This document shows positions 1 to 8,189 of a stretch of DNA of 42,102 nt, in pieces. The stretch comes from Acidobacteriota bacterium (GTDB taxonomy: Bacteria > Acidobacteriota > Terriglobia > Bryobacterales > Bryobacteraceae): contig JACRKW010000113.1 of the NCBI GenBank assembly GCA_016215215.1, positions 1 through 42,102 of the forward strand, given 5' to 3'. How positions within the stretch are numbered: position 1 is the first letter of the stretch; each line of letters begins with the position of its first letter. The translations under genes and the position numbers were made by a program. The notes under the pieces are model-generated. The model was not told the origin of the DNA, made no database searches, and saw only the letters and a list, made by a program, of their open reading frames with translations.

Positions 1-1516
1 GCGCGACGGCCTGATAGCCTGGCGCGAGGCCGGGCAAGAGGCCCATGTCCATGGCGCCGCGCGAGTTGGAGTAGTCCACCAGGCAGAGGTACTTGACAGG
101 GATGCCGAGCGAGTCGCCGAAGGCCACCAAACGGCGGACAGCCTCGTCTTTGATCGAGGCGCCAAAGACGATCACGAGGTCCTGGTGCTTGGCAAGTTCG
201 TCGCGCAGACTTTCAATGGCGGGGAGTTCGCCGCCGGGAGCGGCCCGCAGGCTGCGGGCAGCGTATTGCTCTTCGCGGACGGGGCCTTGGGCGACGGTGT
301 ACGTAACGGATTGATGGTGGCGCCAGTTGGCCCGCACCTGGAAGGCGAGGAAGGGATGCTGCTGGGAGAGATCTGCGCCCGCGATCAGCACGGCTTTGGC
401 CTTGTAGAGATCGGCGCTGGCGGCGAGTGCGTCCTGCCTTCCGCCGAGCGCATCGAGCAACGTGACGACATCGCCGGTACGGTGGTGGTCGATGTTGGAA
501 GTTCCCAGGCCCTGGCGGGCGAACTTCTGAAGGAAGTAGTTCTCCTCGTTGGTGGTACGGGAGGATCCGATGACGCCGAACTGCCCGCCTGCCGCCTTCA
601 CTTGCGTGAACTTCGCAGCGACTGCGGCCAGCGCCTCACTCCAGGAGACGGGCTGCAGGGCGCCGTCCTTGCGCATGAGGGGAGTTTGCAGACGCTCGGG
701 GTGGTGGACGAAATCGAAGCCGAAGCGGCCCTTGATGCAGAGAAACTCGCCGTTGATGCCACTGCGATCGCGGTTGTTGGCGCGGATCACTTCGCCGTTC
801 CGGACGCTAAGAGTGGTTTTGCAGCCGTCGGCGCAGTGGGTGCAGACGGTGCCGGAGTAGCTCAGTTCCCACGGGCGTGACTTATAGCGGTACGAGCCGG
901 AGGTGAGCGCTCCAACCGGGCAGACGTCGATACACCATCCGCACTCGTCACACTCCAGGTGGTCGCCGTGGCTGGGCGTGATTTCGGCGGCCACGCCGCG
1001 GTTGGTGAGACCGAGAGCGCCAACGCCGAGGCCCTCATCGCACACGCGGATGCACCGATAGCAGAGGATGCAGCGGGCTGCGTCGTAGAAGACGGCGGGG
1101 CTCCACTGCCGCTCGTTGACGTGGTGCTTGATATCGACAAAGCGGCTCTGGCCCGCGCCGTAGCGGAAGACCATGTCCTGCAACTCGCACTCGCCGCCCT
1201 TGTCGCAGACCGGGCAATCGAGAGGATGGTTGGAGAGGAGATATTCGAGCGTGCCCTTGCGGGCTGAAACGACCTTGGGCGAGTTGGTGTGAACCACCAT
1301 GCCTTCGGCGGCCGGCAGCGTACAGCCGGGCTGGAGCTTGGGCATCTTCTCCACTTCGACGAGGCACATGCGGCAGGCGGCCTGAAGGGAAAAGCCTTCG
1401 TAGTAGCAGAACGCAGGGATTTCGATGCCGGCCGTCCGGGCAGCTTCGATGACGAGCGTGCCGGCGGGTGTCTTGATCTGCCGTCCGTCGATTGTCAGCG
1501 TGATGGGATCCGCCAT
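1..1516 (-). CDS. nuoG: NADH-quinone oxidoreductase subunit G, 3' end beyond the window
   Basis: This is the iron-sulfur subunit of the peripheral arm of complex I, which carries electrons from NuoF toward quinone. It is absent from the ORF track because it has no stop inside the window; I translated it from the ATG at 1516 (505 codons visible). Visible ligand sets are C37/C48/C51/C65 (2Fe-2S N1b), H97/C101/C104/C110 (N5), C149/C152/C155/C159 and C189/C192/C195/C199 (ferredoxin-like). C225-x2-C-x3-C-x27-C260 matches the N7 motif kept in E. coli and Thermus. The molybdopterin-oxidoreductase-like domain follows and is cut by the edge. The start lies 8 bp after the nuoF stop, so it is part of the nuoA-G operon. 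I am sure of the family; the C-terminus is unseen. Confidence 0.97.
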   Translation of the reverse strand, partial: MADPITLTIDGRQIKTPAGTLVIEAARTAGIEIPAFCYYEGFSLQAACRMCLVEVEKMPKLQPGCTLPAAEGMVVHTNSPKVVSARKGTLEYLLSNHPLDCPVCDKGGECELQDMVFRYGAGQSRFVDIKHHVNERQWSPAVFYDAARCILCYRCIRVCDEGLGVGALGLTNRGVAAEITPSHGDHLECDECGWCIDVCPVGALTSGSYRYKSRPWELSYSGTVCTHCADGCKTTLSVRNGEVIRANNRDRSGINGEFLCIKGRFGFDFVHHPERLQTPLMRKDGALQPVSWSEALAAVAAKFTQVKAAGGQFGVIGSSRTTNEENYFLQKFARQGLGTSNIDHHRTGDVVTLLDALGGRQDALAASADLYKAKAVLIAGADLSQQHPFLAFQVRANWRHHQSVTYTVAQGPVREEQYAARSLRAAPGGELPAIESLRDELAKHQDLVIVFGASIKDEAVRRLVAFGDSLGIPVKYLCLVDYSNSRGAMDMGLLPGLAPGYQAVA

Positions 1517-1524
1517 GATTTCTC

Positions 1525-2847
1525 CTACAGGACCACCAGGGGCTGAGTGTTCGGCGCGGGCAAGAATACCTGGGAGGAGGCGATTTTGGCCTCGAACTCG
1601 TCCCGGAACTTGCGCACGATGGCCGTGGCGGGCATGGCGGCGGCGTCCCCGAGAGGGCAGAATGTGCGCCCAAGCATGCCTTGAGCAAGCTGATCCACCA
1701 TGTCGATGTCGTTAGTGGTTCCGACTCCGGCGTCGAGCCGCGCCATGATCGTCTTGAGCCAGGCCGTGCCTTCACGGCAGGGGATGCACCAGCCGCAGCT
1801 TTCGTGGGCGTAGAACTTCATGAGTCGCGAGAGGACCTTCACCATGTCGGTGGTCTCGTCGAGGACGACCGTGGCGCCGGAGCCAAGCATGGTGCCGGCC
1901 TTGGCGAAGCTGTCATAGTCGGCCGGAATATCGCACTCTTCGGCGCGCAACACAGGACTGGAGCTTCCGCCCGGGATGATGGCCTTGAGCTTGCGGCCCT
2001 TCCAGACGCCCCCGCCGATCTCGTTGACCATGGTCAGCAGATTCATGCCGAGCGGGACTTCGTAAACGCCGGGCCTGTTGAGGTGGCCGGAGAGGCAGAC
2101 CAGGCGCGTGCCGCCGTTGCGGGGCGTGCCGAGTCCGGCGTACCACTCTCCGCCTTTCAGGATGATGTCGGGAACGGCGGCGTAGGTCTCGACGTTGTTG
2201 ACGACCGTCGGGCACTGGAAAGCACCGGATACGGCGGGAAAAGGAGGCTTGAGGCGTGGATTGCCGCGCTTGCCTTCGAGCGATTCCAGCAAAGCGGTTT
2301 CTTCGCCGCACTCGTAGGAGCCGGCTCCAGAGTGCGTGGAGAGATGGAAGGCCCAGCCCGAGCCGAGAACATTGTCGCCGAGGTAGCCGCGAGCATAGGC
2401 GGCCTCGATGGCACGGTCCATGCATTCGATGTACTGGCGGTATTCGCCGCGAATGTAGATCCAGCCGCGGTTGGAGCCGATGGCGCGGCCGGCGATGAGG
2501 CAGCCCTCAATGAGCCGGTGGGGCTCATTCTCCATGATGACGCGGTCCTTGCACGTGCCGGGCTCGCCCTCGTCTGCGTTGACGACGATGTACTTGGGCT
2601 TGAGCGACTTGCGGTCCACGAAGCTCCACTTCATGCCGGTAGGAAATCCGGCGCCGCCGCGCCCGCGCAGAGAAGACTTCTTCACCTCGTCGATGATGGC
2701 GTCGGGCTCCATGGCCAACGCCTTGCGAAGCCCGTCATAACCTTCCTCCGCGACGTACTGGTCCAGGCCGATGGGCTCGGCCTGCGGATAGACATAGCGG
2801 CGGGTCAGAACTCTGACTTCCAGCGGATGGGGCTCGTTCAAAAGCAT
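1525..2847 (-). CDS. nuoF: NADH-quinone oxidoreductase subunit F
   Basis: This is the NADH- and FMN-binding subunit of complex I, which takes hydride from NADH and passes electrons to cluster N3. At 440 residues it has the usual family length. The glycine-rich nucleotide site GRGGAGFPTGMKW is at about residues 62-74. The GEETALLESLEG stretch follows, and the N3 cluster motif ESCGWCIPCREG lies near residue 350 with the fourth cysteine in RTFCPLGD near 394. It sits 22 bp after nuoE and 8 bp before nuoG, so the three N-module genes are contiguous and probably co-transcribed from the promoter upstream of nuoA. No key residue is missing. Confidence 0.98.
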   Translation of the reverse strand: MLLNEPHPLEVRVLTRRYVYPQAEPIGLDQYVAEEGYDGLRKALAMEPDAIIDEVKKSSLRGRGGAGFPTGMKWSFVDRKSLKPKYIVVNADEGEPGTCKDRVIMENEPHRLIEGCLIAGRAIGSNRGWIYIRGEYRQYIECMDRAIEAAYARGYLGDNVLGSGWAFHLSTHSGAGSYECGEETALLESLEGKRGNPRLKPPFPAVSGAFQCPTVVNNVETYAAVPDIILKGGEWYAGLGTPRNGGTRLVCLSGHLNRPGVYEVPLGMNLLTMVNEIGGGVWKGRKLKAIIPGGSSSPVLRAEECDIPADYDSFAKAGTMLGSGATVVLDETTDMVKVLSRLMKFYAHESCGWCIPCREGTAWLKTIMARLDAGVGTTNDIDMVDQLAQGMLGRTFCPLGDAAAMPATAIVRKFRDEFEAKIASSQVFLPAPNTQPLVVL

Positions 2848-2869
2848 GCGCGTTTCCTGTGTGCGACGG

Positions 2870-3352
2870 TCACTGCATCTTCCTCAGGCTGTCGATCAGC
2901 CGGTCGAGCTTTTCGGGCGTAAGGTTGAAGTGAAAGTCATAGTTGACCAGCAGCGCAGGGGCCCAGGAGCAGGCGCCGAGGCATTCCACCTCTTCAAGCG
3001 AGAACTGGCCGTCAGCGGTCTTCTGCCGGTGGCCGATGCCGAGCTTCTTTGAGGCGTGCGCGAAGAGTTCCTCGCCGCCGGTCAACATGCAACTGATATT
3101 GGTGCAGATCTGGATGTGATGCTTACCGCGCGGCTCGCGGGTGAACATGGTGTAGAAGCCGAGCACCTCTTCCACCTCGACGGGTTTCACCTTGAGGCGG
3201 GAGGCGACTTCTTGTACCAGCTCCGGTGTGACGGAGCCGATCTCGTCCTGGGCGAACAGCAGCATGGGGATCAGCGCGCCCTTCTGCCGCCCGGGCGGAT
3301 AGTTGGCGATCATTTTTTCGAACTTCGCTTCGAGCTCGGGTGAGAAGGTCAT
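2870..3352 (-). CDS. nuoE: NADH-quinone oxidoreductase subunit E
   Basis: This is a 160-residue thioredoxin-fold subunit of complex I carrying the 2Fe-2S cluster N1a beside the FMN of NuoF. The four ligands are visible as C83-x4-C88 (ICTNISC) and C124-x3-C128 (CLGAC). The N-terminal helical part (about residues 8-60) has the usual sequence including LLFAQDEIG. The ATG at 3352 begins 30 bp after the nuoD stop and no upstream in-frame alternative looks better. It lies in the order D-E-F-G with short gaps, so it is likely translated from the same mRNA. Assignment rests on full-length similarity to the family and complete ligands. Confidence 0.98.
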   Translation of the reverse strand: MTFSPELEAKFEKMIANYPPGRQKGALIPMLLFAQDEIGSVTPELVQEVASRLKVKPVEVEEVLGFYTMFTREPRGKHHIQICTNISCMLTGGEELFAHASKKLGIGHRQKTADGQFSLEEVECLGACSWAPALLVNYDFHFNLTPEKLDRLIDSLRKMQ

Positions 3353-3382
3353 GGCAAATTCGTTTCCAATCCGGCGCGCATC

Positions 3383-4618
3383 CTACCTGTCGATGTCACC
3401 CAACACAAAGTCCATGCTGCCCAGCGCGGCGATATTATCGGCGATGAGCTTGCCGTCGAACAGCGCGGGCAGGCACTGCAGGTTGCCGAAGCTTGGCGTG
3501 CGCGTGAAAACGCGGTACGGCTTCGAGGTTCCGTCGCTCACGACATAGAATCCGATCTCCCCGCGGGGCGATTCCACCGGCACGTAGGCCTCGCCGGCCG
3601 GGACTCGGAAGCCCTCGGAAACGATCTTGAAGTGGTAGATCAGCGCCTCCATCTGCGTCTTCATCTTTTCGCGGTCGGGCAGGACAACCTGCGGGGCGTC
3701 GGCTTTCCATGCGCCTTCAGGCATGCCGTCCAGAGCCTGTTCGGCGATCCTCGCGCTTTGCCGCATCTCCTCAAGGCGGACTCGGAAACGGGCGAAGACG
3801 TCGCTTTCGGAGTACACGGGGATGTCGAAGTCGAACTTGTCGTAGCTCGAATAGGGTTCCGACTTTCGGATGTCCCACTTCAAGCCGGCAGCGCGGATCA
3901 TGGGCCCGGTAACACCGAGATCGAGCAGGCGCTCGAGGCTGAGGTGGCCGACGCCCTTGGTGCGCTGCAGGAAGATCGGATTGGAGTTCAGCAGATTCTC
4001 GTACTCGTCAATCTTGGCGGGCAGGCCTTGCAGGAACTCGCGGACTGTCCTTTCCCAACCGCGCGGCGGCTCCAACGCCACTCCACCGATGCGGAAGTAG
4101 CTGGTCATCATGCGCTGGCCGCTGAACATCTCGCAGATGCGCAGGATGTCCTCGCGCTCGCGGAAGCAGTAGAAGTACACGGTCATGGCGCCGAGGTCCA
4201 TGGCATGGGTACCCAACCAGACCGAGTGGCTGTTGATGCGCGAAAGTTCGGTGAGCATCACGCGCAGCCACTGCGCCTTGGGGGGAACCTCGATACCGAG
4301 GAGTTTCTCGACGGACAGCACGTAGGCAAGGTTGTTGGCCTGGGTGCTGAGGTAGTCCATGCGGTCCGTGAGCGTGACCACCTGCTGCCAGTTCAGGGTC
4401 TCAGCCTGTTTCTCGATACCAGTGTGAAGGAATCCGATGTCAGGTTCTGCGCGGGTGATGATCTCTCCGTCAAGCTCCAGCATGATGCGCAGCACGCCGT
4501 GGGTGGATGGGTGCTGCGGCCCCATGTTGAGGACCATGCGGCGGCGGCCGCCCGGAAGTTTTTCGTCCTGGGCCGGCTCGGAGGCCGCGAAGGTTGCTTT
4601 TGCTTCTGTCTCGCTCAT
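3383..4618 (-). CDS. nuoD: NADH-quinone oxidoreductase subunit D, copy 1
   Basis: This is the 49-kDa-type subunit that builds the quinone-binding pocket with NuoB; the family descends from the hydrogenase large subunit. It has 411 residues. The quinone-site HPSTHGVLR is near residues 36-44, followed by DRMDYL and RINSHSVWLGTHAMDLGA. The C-terminus is GSMDFVLGDIDR. It keeps the segment REKMKTQMEALIYHFK near residue 320, which the second NuoD copy in this window lacks. By eye the two copies share roughly 45% identity over the N-terminal half, so they are old paralogues. It sits between nuoC and nuoE with gaps of about 30 bp. Confidence 0.97.
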   Translation of the reverse strand: MSETEAKATFAASEPAQDEKLPGGRRRMVLNMGPQHPSTHGVLRIMLELDGEIITRAEPDIGFLHTGIEKQAETLNWQQVVTLTDRMDYLSTQANNLAYVLSVEKLLGIEVPPKAQWLRVMLTELSRINSHSVWLGTHAMDLGAMTVYFYCFREREDILRICEMFSGQRMMTSYFRIGGVALEPPRGWERTVREFLQGLPAKIDEYENLLNSNPIFLQRTKGVGHLSLERLLDLGVTGPMIRAAGLKWDIRKSEPYSSYDKFDFDIPVYSESDVFARFRVRLEEMRQSARIAEQALDGMPEGAWKADAPQVVLPDREKMKTQMEALIYHFKIVSEGFRVPAGEAYVPVESPRGEIGFYVVSDGTSKPYRVFTRTPSFGNLQCLPALFDGKLIADNIAALGSMDFVLGDIDR

Positions 4619-4649
4619 GTCTGCCTTTTGCTGGCGGCTCCGGGTGGTC

Positions 4650-5138
4650 CTAATCGTTCCGATAGCTGTACTTGTGGCCGTGGACTGGGAAGTCCTTGCG
4701 CAACGGATGGCCTTCCCAATCGGCGGGTAACATCAGGCGCTTCAGGTCCGGGTGGCCCACAAACCGCACACCGAAGAGATCAAACGCCTCGCGCTCATAC
4801 CAGTTGGCGCCCTTCCAAACCGCGGTGACGCTGTCGACTTCGGGCTGGGCGCCGTCAAGGGCGACCTTCAACTTCAGACGTTCGTTCCGCTCGATGGAAT
4901 GGAGGAGATAGAGAACCTCAAATCGCGGCTCGGCCGGGTGCCTGTCAATGCAGGTCAAGCCGCTCAACCGCACGAATTGGAACTTCTCCTTCAGCAACCG
5001 GCAGACATCGACAATTCTCTCCCGGCGCACCCACAAGAGCGTCTCGCCGAAGTCGCAGGAGCCGCCGGTCAACGCCTCCGCATCCCAGAGTTCCAGGGCG
5101 GCGGGCACGGTCATCTCTTTCAGAATGTCGGGCAGCAT
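4650..5138 (-). CDS. nuoC: NADH-quinone oxidoreductase subunit C, copy 1
   Basis: This is the 30-kDa-type subunit of the complex I connecting module, which holds NuoB and NuoD together and binds no cofactor. It has 162 residues from the ATG at 5138; the ORF track begins one codon earlier at a TTG. The family signature WYEREAFDLFGVRFVGHPDL is near residues 112-131, followed by DWEGHPLRKDFP. The start is only 11 bp after the nuoA stop, so there is no room for nuoB, which normally lies between these two genes. A run of G (GGGGG) about 8 bases upstream of the ATG may serve as the ribosome binding site. Confidence 0.96.
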   Translation of the reverse strand: MLPDILKEMTVPAALELWDAEALTGGSCDFGETLLWVRRERIVDVCRLLKEKFQFVRLSGLTCIDRHPAEPRFEVLYLLHSIERNERLKLKVALDGAQPEVDSVTAVWKGANWYEREAFDLFGVRFVGHPDLKRLMLPADWEGHPLRKDFPVHGHKYSYRND

Positions 5139-5149
5139 CAATGGGCCCC

Positions 5150-5545
5150 CTAGCCCGCGTTTTCCTTGTCATTCTCTTCCGCCCAGTTCAGCACGCCCTT
5201 CTTCCAGATGTAGAAGAAGCCGGCGAGCACGAGGGCGATGAAGAGGAGCATCTCGAAGAAGGCGAACAGCTTCAACTCCCGATAGACGACGGCCCAGGGG
5301 TAGAGAAAGATCGCTTCTATGTCGAACAGGATGAAGAGCATCGCCACCAGATAGAACTTGACGCTGAGCCGGTCCTTGGCGCTGCCCACGGGGGTGATGC
5401 CGCACTCGTACGGCATCTCCTTGACCCTGTTCTTCACCCGCTTGCCCAACAGGAAACCGAGAGAGACCAGCAGGACTGCCAACCCCAAGCCCAGCAACGC
5501 CTGCACCAGGACGGGGAAGTAGATTTCTATGGATGTTGTGGGCAT
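5150..5545 (-). CDS. nuoA: NADH-quinone oxidoreductase subunit A
   Basis: This is a small membrane subunit of complex I near the quinone tunnel. I place the start at the ATG at 5545 (131 residues, MPTTSIEIYFPV...), not at 5638 as in the ORF track. The longer form would overlap the divergent thiS and begin upstream of the -10 box. Three membrane helices are visible at about residues 8-34, 64-84 and 92-114. The conserved loop YECGITPVGSAKDRLSVKFY lies between the first two, and FDIEAIFLYPWA is in the second helix region. It is the first gene of the A-C-D-E-F-G operon. Confidence 0.95.
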   Translation of the reverse strand: MPTTSIEIYFPVLVQALLGLGLAVLLVSLGFLLGKRVKNRVKEMPYECGITPVGSAKDRLSVKFYLVAMLFILFDIEAIFLYPWAVVYRELKLFAFFEMLLFIALVLAGFFYIWKKGVLNWAEENDKENAG

Positions 5546-5581
5546 GTGTACGCGACCGGCCAGCCGGGGCTTGAACTCTTC

Positions 5582-5611
5582 ACTATAATGAGCCTCAGAA
5601 GAGCGTGTCAA
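5582..5611 (-). promoter_or_regulatory. Sigma-70-type promoter of the nuoA-G operon
   Basis: On the minus strand there is TTGACA (6/6, plus-strand 5606-5611), an 18-base spacer and TATAGT (5/6, 5582-5587). The predicted start near 5575 leaves a leader of about 30 bases before the nuoA ATG at 5545. The -35 box overlaps the GTG start codon of the divergent thiS. It is seen directly in the sequence; activity is inferred. Confidence 0.7.
5584..5589 (+). promoter_or_regulatory. Candidate -10 box for thiS
   Basis: A perfect TATAAT lies on the plus strand 15 bases before the thiS start. It shares bases with the -10 box of the divergent nuoA promoter (ACTATAAT read both ways). No good -35 lies 16-18 bases upstream, and the leader would be only 8-10 bases, so this is tentative. 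Confidence 0.4.
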
Positions 5612-5832
5612 ACCAACCAGCCGATCCGCATATCTCAATCAACGTCAACGGGGAGACGAGGGTAGTCCCGCCGGGACTCAGCGTCAAAGGGCTCCTGGTC
5701 CACGCCGGCCTCGACCCGGCGCGGGTCGCCGTGGAGCTGAACCGGCTGATCGTCCGCCGGGAGCATTGGGAGACGACCGAGGTGCAGGACGGCGCGTCAT
5801 TGGAGATTGTGACGTTCGTGGGTGGCGGCTAA
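5605..5832 (+). CDS. thiS: Sulfur carrier protein ThiS
   Basis: This is a small ubiquitin-like sulfur carrier. In thiamine synthesis its C-terminal glycine is thiocarboxylated and gives sulfur to the thiazole ring through ThiG. It has 75 residues, usual for the family, and ends in FVGGG with the required Gly-Gly tail. The middle ...GLSVKGLLVHAGLDPARVAVELN... is typical ThiS. The start is GTG with AGAAGAG just upstream. Neither thiG, thiF nor any other thiamine gene is adjacent; the next gene is a MerR regulator, so this is an orphan copy. A MoaD-like or other sulfur carrier is possible, but the size and VAVELN segment favour ThiS. Confidence 0.9.
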   Translation: MSNQPADPHISINVNGETRVVPPGLSVKGLLVHAGLDPARVAVELNRLIVRREHWETTEVQDGASLEIVTFVGGG

Positions 5833-5895
5833 ACGCTCCGTTTTTGCACCCCATTCCATTGGGCTTCCGTTCGCTTAGCCCCAAGATCTAGTGAA

Positions 5896-5923
5896 TTGAC
5901 TTCCCCTCGCCCTCGGATAGACT
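5896..5923 (+). promoter_or_regulatory. Candidate promoter for the MerR-type gene
   Basis: TTGACT (5896-5901) is followed after 16 bases by TAGACT (5918-5923, 4/6 matches). It lies in the 104-bp gap after thiS, which otherwise shows only a weak AAACG/CGTTT hairpin with a short T run just after the thiS stop. Predicted transcription would start near 5930. Confidence 0.4.
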
Positions 5924-5936
5924 CGTACTTGAGTTT

Positions 5937-6458
5937 GTGCCCAAACAGAAAGAGTGGGAGATGTTCAAAACAAAACCACGACCGGCTGGACCTGAGAACG
6001 GAGAGAGGACGTTTTCCAGCGCAGACGTCGCCAGGTTGGCGGATGTGAGCCTGCGGCAACTGCAATGGTGGGACGAGCAGCGCGTGGTTTCGCCGCGACA
6101 CCAGGGGCACAAGCGGCTCTACTTCACACCCGAGGTTGTGGAGGTGAGCGTGATAGCTGAATTGCGCCGTAAGGGCTTCAGTCTGCAGAAGATCCGCCGG
6201 ACGCTGCGGTTCTTGCAGCGGGAGATGGGCAAGCGGCTGGCTGACATCATGAACGTCGAGAGCGAGATCCACCTGCTCACAGACGGCAAATCGATCTACC
6301 TGGAAGCCGATCAGGGACGGATCATCGATATCCTCAAGAACGCCAAGCAGCCCATGTTCCTGGTCTGCGTGACGGACCAGGTACGGCGGCTGACGGTGAC
6401 GCCGCGAAAGCCCCCGCGCTCGGAGACCTCCGTGGTGCGCAAGGCCAAGGCAGTCTGA
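5937..6458 (+). CDS. MerR-family transcriptional regulator
   Basis: This is a DNA-binding regulator with an N-terminal winged helix-turn-helix at about residues 26-95. FSSADVARLADVSLRQLQWW is the recognition part, and YFTPEVVEVSVIAELRRKGF is the wing plus second helix. A helical segment follows, then a basic C-terminal tail (RKPPRSETSVVRKAKAV). There is no cysteine set of the metal- or redox-sensing MerR types, and no ligand domain I recognise. The start is either this GTG (173 residues) or the ATG at 5961 (165 residues), which has GGGAG directly against it. It is flanked by thiS and an S41 peptidase on the same strand; the target is unknown. Confidence 0.85.
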   Translation: MPKQKEWEMFKTKPRPAGPENGERTFSSADVARLADVSLRQLQWWDEQRVVSPRHQGHKRLYFTPEVVEVSVIAELRRKGFSLQKIRRTLRFLQREMGKRLADIMNVESEIHLLTDGKSIYLEADQGRIIDILKNAKQPMFLVCVTDQVRRLTVTPRKPPRSETSVVRKAKAV

Positions 6459-6540
6459 CGCCCCGTGGGCAGTGCCAACACCGCACAATTGTCAAACTTC
6501 CTAGGGCGTCACACCGTCTAAGAGTTGTGAGGCGTTGAGA

Positions 6541-6546
6541 TATACT
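6541..6546 (+). promoter_or_regulatory. Candidate -10 box for the S41 peptidase gene
   Basis: TATACT (5/6) lies 27 bases before the chosen ATG and 12 bases before the GGGGAGG ribosome binding site. No convincing -35 is found at 16-18 bases. The rest of the 114-bp gap after the MerR gene holds nothing else I can name. Confidence 0.35.
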
Positions 6547-6572
6547 TGAGGCAGGTCTGGGGAGGCCGGTTC

Positions 6573-8189
6573 ATGCGCCAATTCCGCGCTTTCGTCTTTT
6601 CTTTGCTGTTGATCGGCCTTTGCGCCCTATTGGCTGGCAACTTCGGCCCGGGGTCCGCCGCAAGGGCTGCAGGTCCAGCGACGGCAATCGCCGGCGCCGA
6701 TGACGACCTGGTCTCCGGCCTGAAGACCTTCACGTCCATCTACCGGCTAGTGGAGGAGAACGCCGCCGAGAAGGTGAACGCCGACAAGGCGATCTTCAAG
6801 GGCGCCGTTCCCGGCATGCTGCGGACGCTCGATCCTCATTCGAGCTTCTTTGACCCGCGCGACTTTCAGCAACTACGGGAAGACCAGCGCGGCTCCTATT
6901 ACGGCGTCGGCATGACGATCCAGCCCAAGGACAATCGCATTGTGGTGGTTGCTCCCTTCACCGGGACCCCGTCGTACAAAGCGGGAATCCGGCCGGGCGA
7001 CGTGATCCTTGAAGTGAACGACAAGCGTACAGACGGAATGACCACGGCCGAGGTAGCCGACCTGTTGAAGGGTCCCAAGGGCACGCCGGTGCAGGTGGTG
7101 ATCGCGCGCGAAGGTGTGAAGGAGCCGATCGTTTTCAACCTGGTTCGCGGCGAGATTCCCCGGTTCAGTGTGCAAAACGCCTTCTGGCTAAAGCCCGGCA
7201 TCGCCTACGTGGACATCGAGAGTTTCAACGAGAACACCTCTCGCGAACTGGAAGAGGCCGTCAAGAAGTTGGGTGAATCGAGCATGAAGGGCCTGGTCCT
7301 GGACCTGCGGAACAACCCCGGCGGCTTGTTAAACGAAGGCGTCGCCGTGGCCGGCCGGTTCCTGAAGAAGGGCCAGACGGTGGTCAGCCACCGCGGCCGC
7401 ACCTCGCCTGAAAAGCCGTACCTGGCCTCCAACGGCGCCGCCACGAGGGACTACGCAATTGTGGTTCTGGTGAACCGCTACTCGGCGTCGGCTGCCGAGA
7501 TTGTGGCGGGCGCGCTGCAGGATCACGACCGGGCGCTTGTATTCGGGGACAACACCTTCGGCAAAGGCCTTGTTCAGACTGTGTTCCCGCTGTCGGAGAA
7601 CACGGGTCTGGCGCTGACCACGGCCAAGTACTATACACCCTCCGGCCGGTTGATCCAGCGCGACTACGGAAGCGGCTCCTTCTACGAGTACTATTTCAAC
7701 CGCAAGGACGGCGCCCAGAAGGACTCCACCGACGTCAAGATGACGGACTCAGGCCGCGCGGTGTACGGCGGCAACGGCATTCAACCGGACGAGAAGTTTG
7801 ACCTGAAGTACAACCGGTTCCAGATCGAGCTGCTGCGCCGGTTTGCGTTCCGCGACTATCTGCCCAAGTTCTTTTCCACGCACGACACCAAACTAGCGAA
7901 GGATTGGATGCCCGATAACACGGTGATGAACGACTTCCACCAGTACCTGCTGAAGAACAACGCGACATTCACCGAAGCCGAGTTCGCCGAGAACCAGGAG
8001 TGGGTGAAGCAGCAGATCAAGATCGAGGCGCTGATCACGGCGGCCTCCCTGGACGAGTCGCAACGCTACGCCATTGAGACCGATCCTATGGTGCTGAAGG
8101 CGATGGAACTGATGCCAAAGGCCAAGAGCCTGCTCGACAGCCAGAAGAAGCAGATGGTTCAATTGGACAAGAGGTCCAACCGCGATTGA
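6573..8189 (+). CDS. S41-family C-terminal processing peptidase (CtpA/Prc type)
   Basis: This is a periplasmic serine protease that trims or degrades proteins from the C-terminus. The start is the ATG at 6573, with GGGGAGG seven bases upstream; the ORF track's TTG at 6546 is less likely. It has 538 residues. An N-terminal signal sequence or anchor (FVFSLLLIGLCALLAG) leads into a PDZ domain at about residues 110-183 with GIRPGDVILEVND. The catalytic domain follows: the serine is in SASAAEI (about 303) and the lysine in FGKG exactly 25 residues later, the Ser-Lys spacing of this family. The C-terminal 150 residues form a helical domain. Its stop overlaps the guaA start by 4 bases. Confidence 0.95.
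   Translation: MRQFRAFVFSLLLIGLCALLAGNFGPGSAARAAGPATAIAGADDDLVSGLKTFTSIYRLVEENAAEKVNADKAIFKGAVPGMLRTLDPHSSFFDPRDFQQLREDQRGSYYGVGMTIQPKDNRIVVVAPFTGTPSYKAGIRPGDVILEVNDKRTDGMTTAEVADLLKGPKGTPVQVVIAREGVKEPIVFNLVRGEIPRFSVQNAFWLKPGIAYVDIESFNENTSRELEEAVKKLGESSMKGLVLDLRNNPGGLLNEGVAVAGRFLKKGQTVVSHRGRTSPEKPYLASNGAATRDYAIVVLVNRYSASAAEIVAGALQDHDRALVFGDNTFGKGLVQTVFPLSENTGLALTTAKYYTPSGRLIQRDYGSGSFYEYYFNRKDGAQKDSTDVKMTDSGRAVYGGNGIQPDEKFDLKYNRFQIELLRRFAFRDYLPKFFSTHDTKLAKDWMPDNTVMNDFHQYLLKNNATFTEAEFAENQEWVKQQIKIEALITAASLDESQRYAIETDPMVLKAMELMPKAKSLLDSQKKQMVQLDKRSNRD

Noticed and set aside
1681-2922. 413-codon plus-strand ORF
   Set aside because: It is exactly antisense to nuoF; no family resemblance and no ribosome binding site.
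3632-4828. 398-codon plus-strand ORF
   Set aside because: It is antisense to nuoD1 and nuoC1; a shadow.
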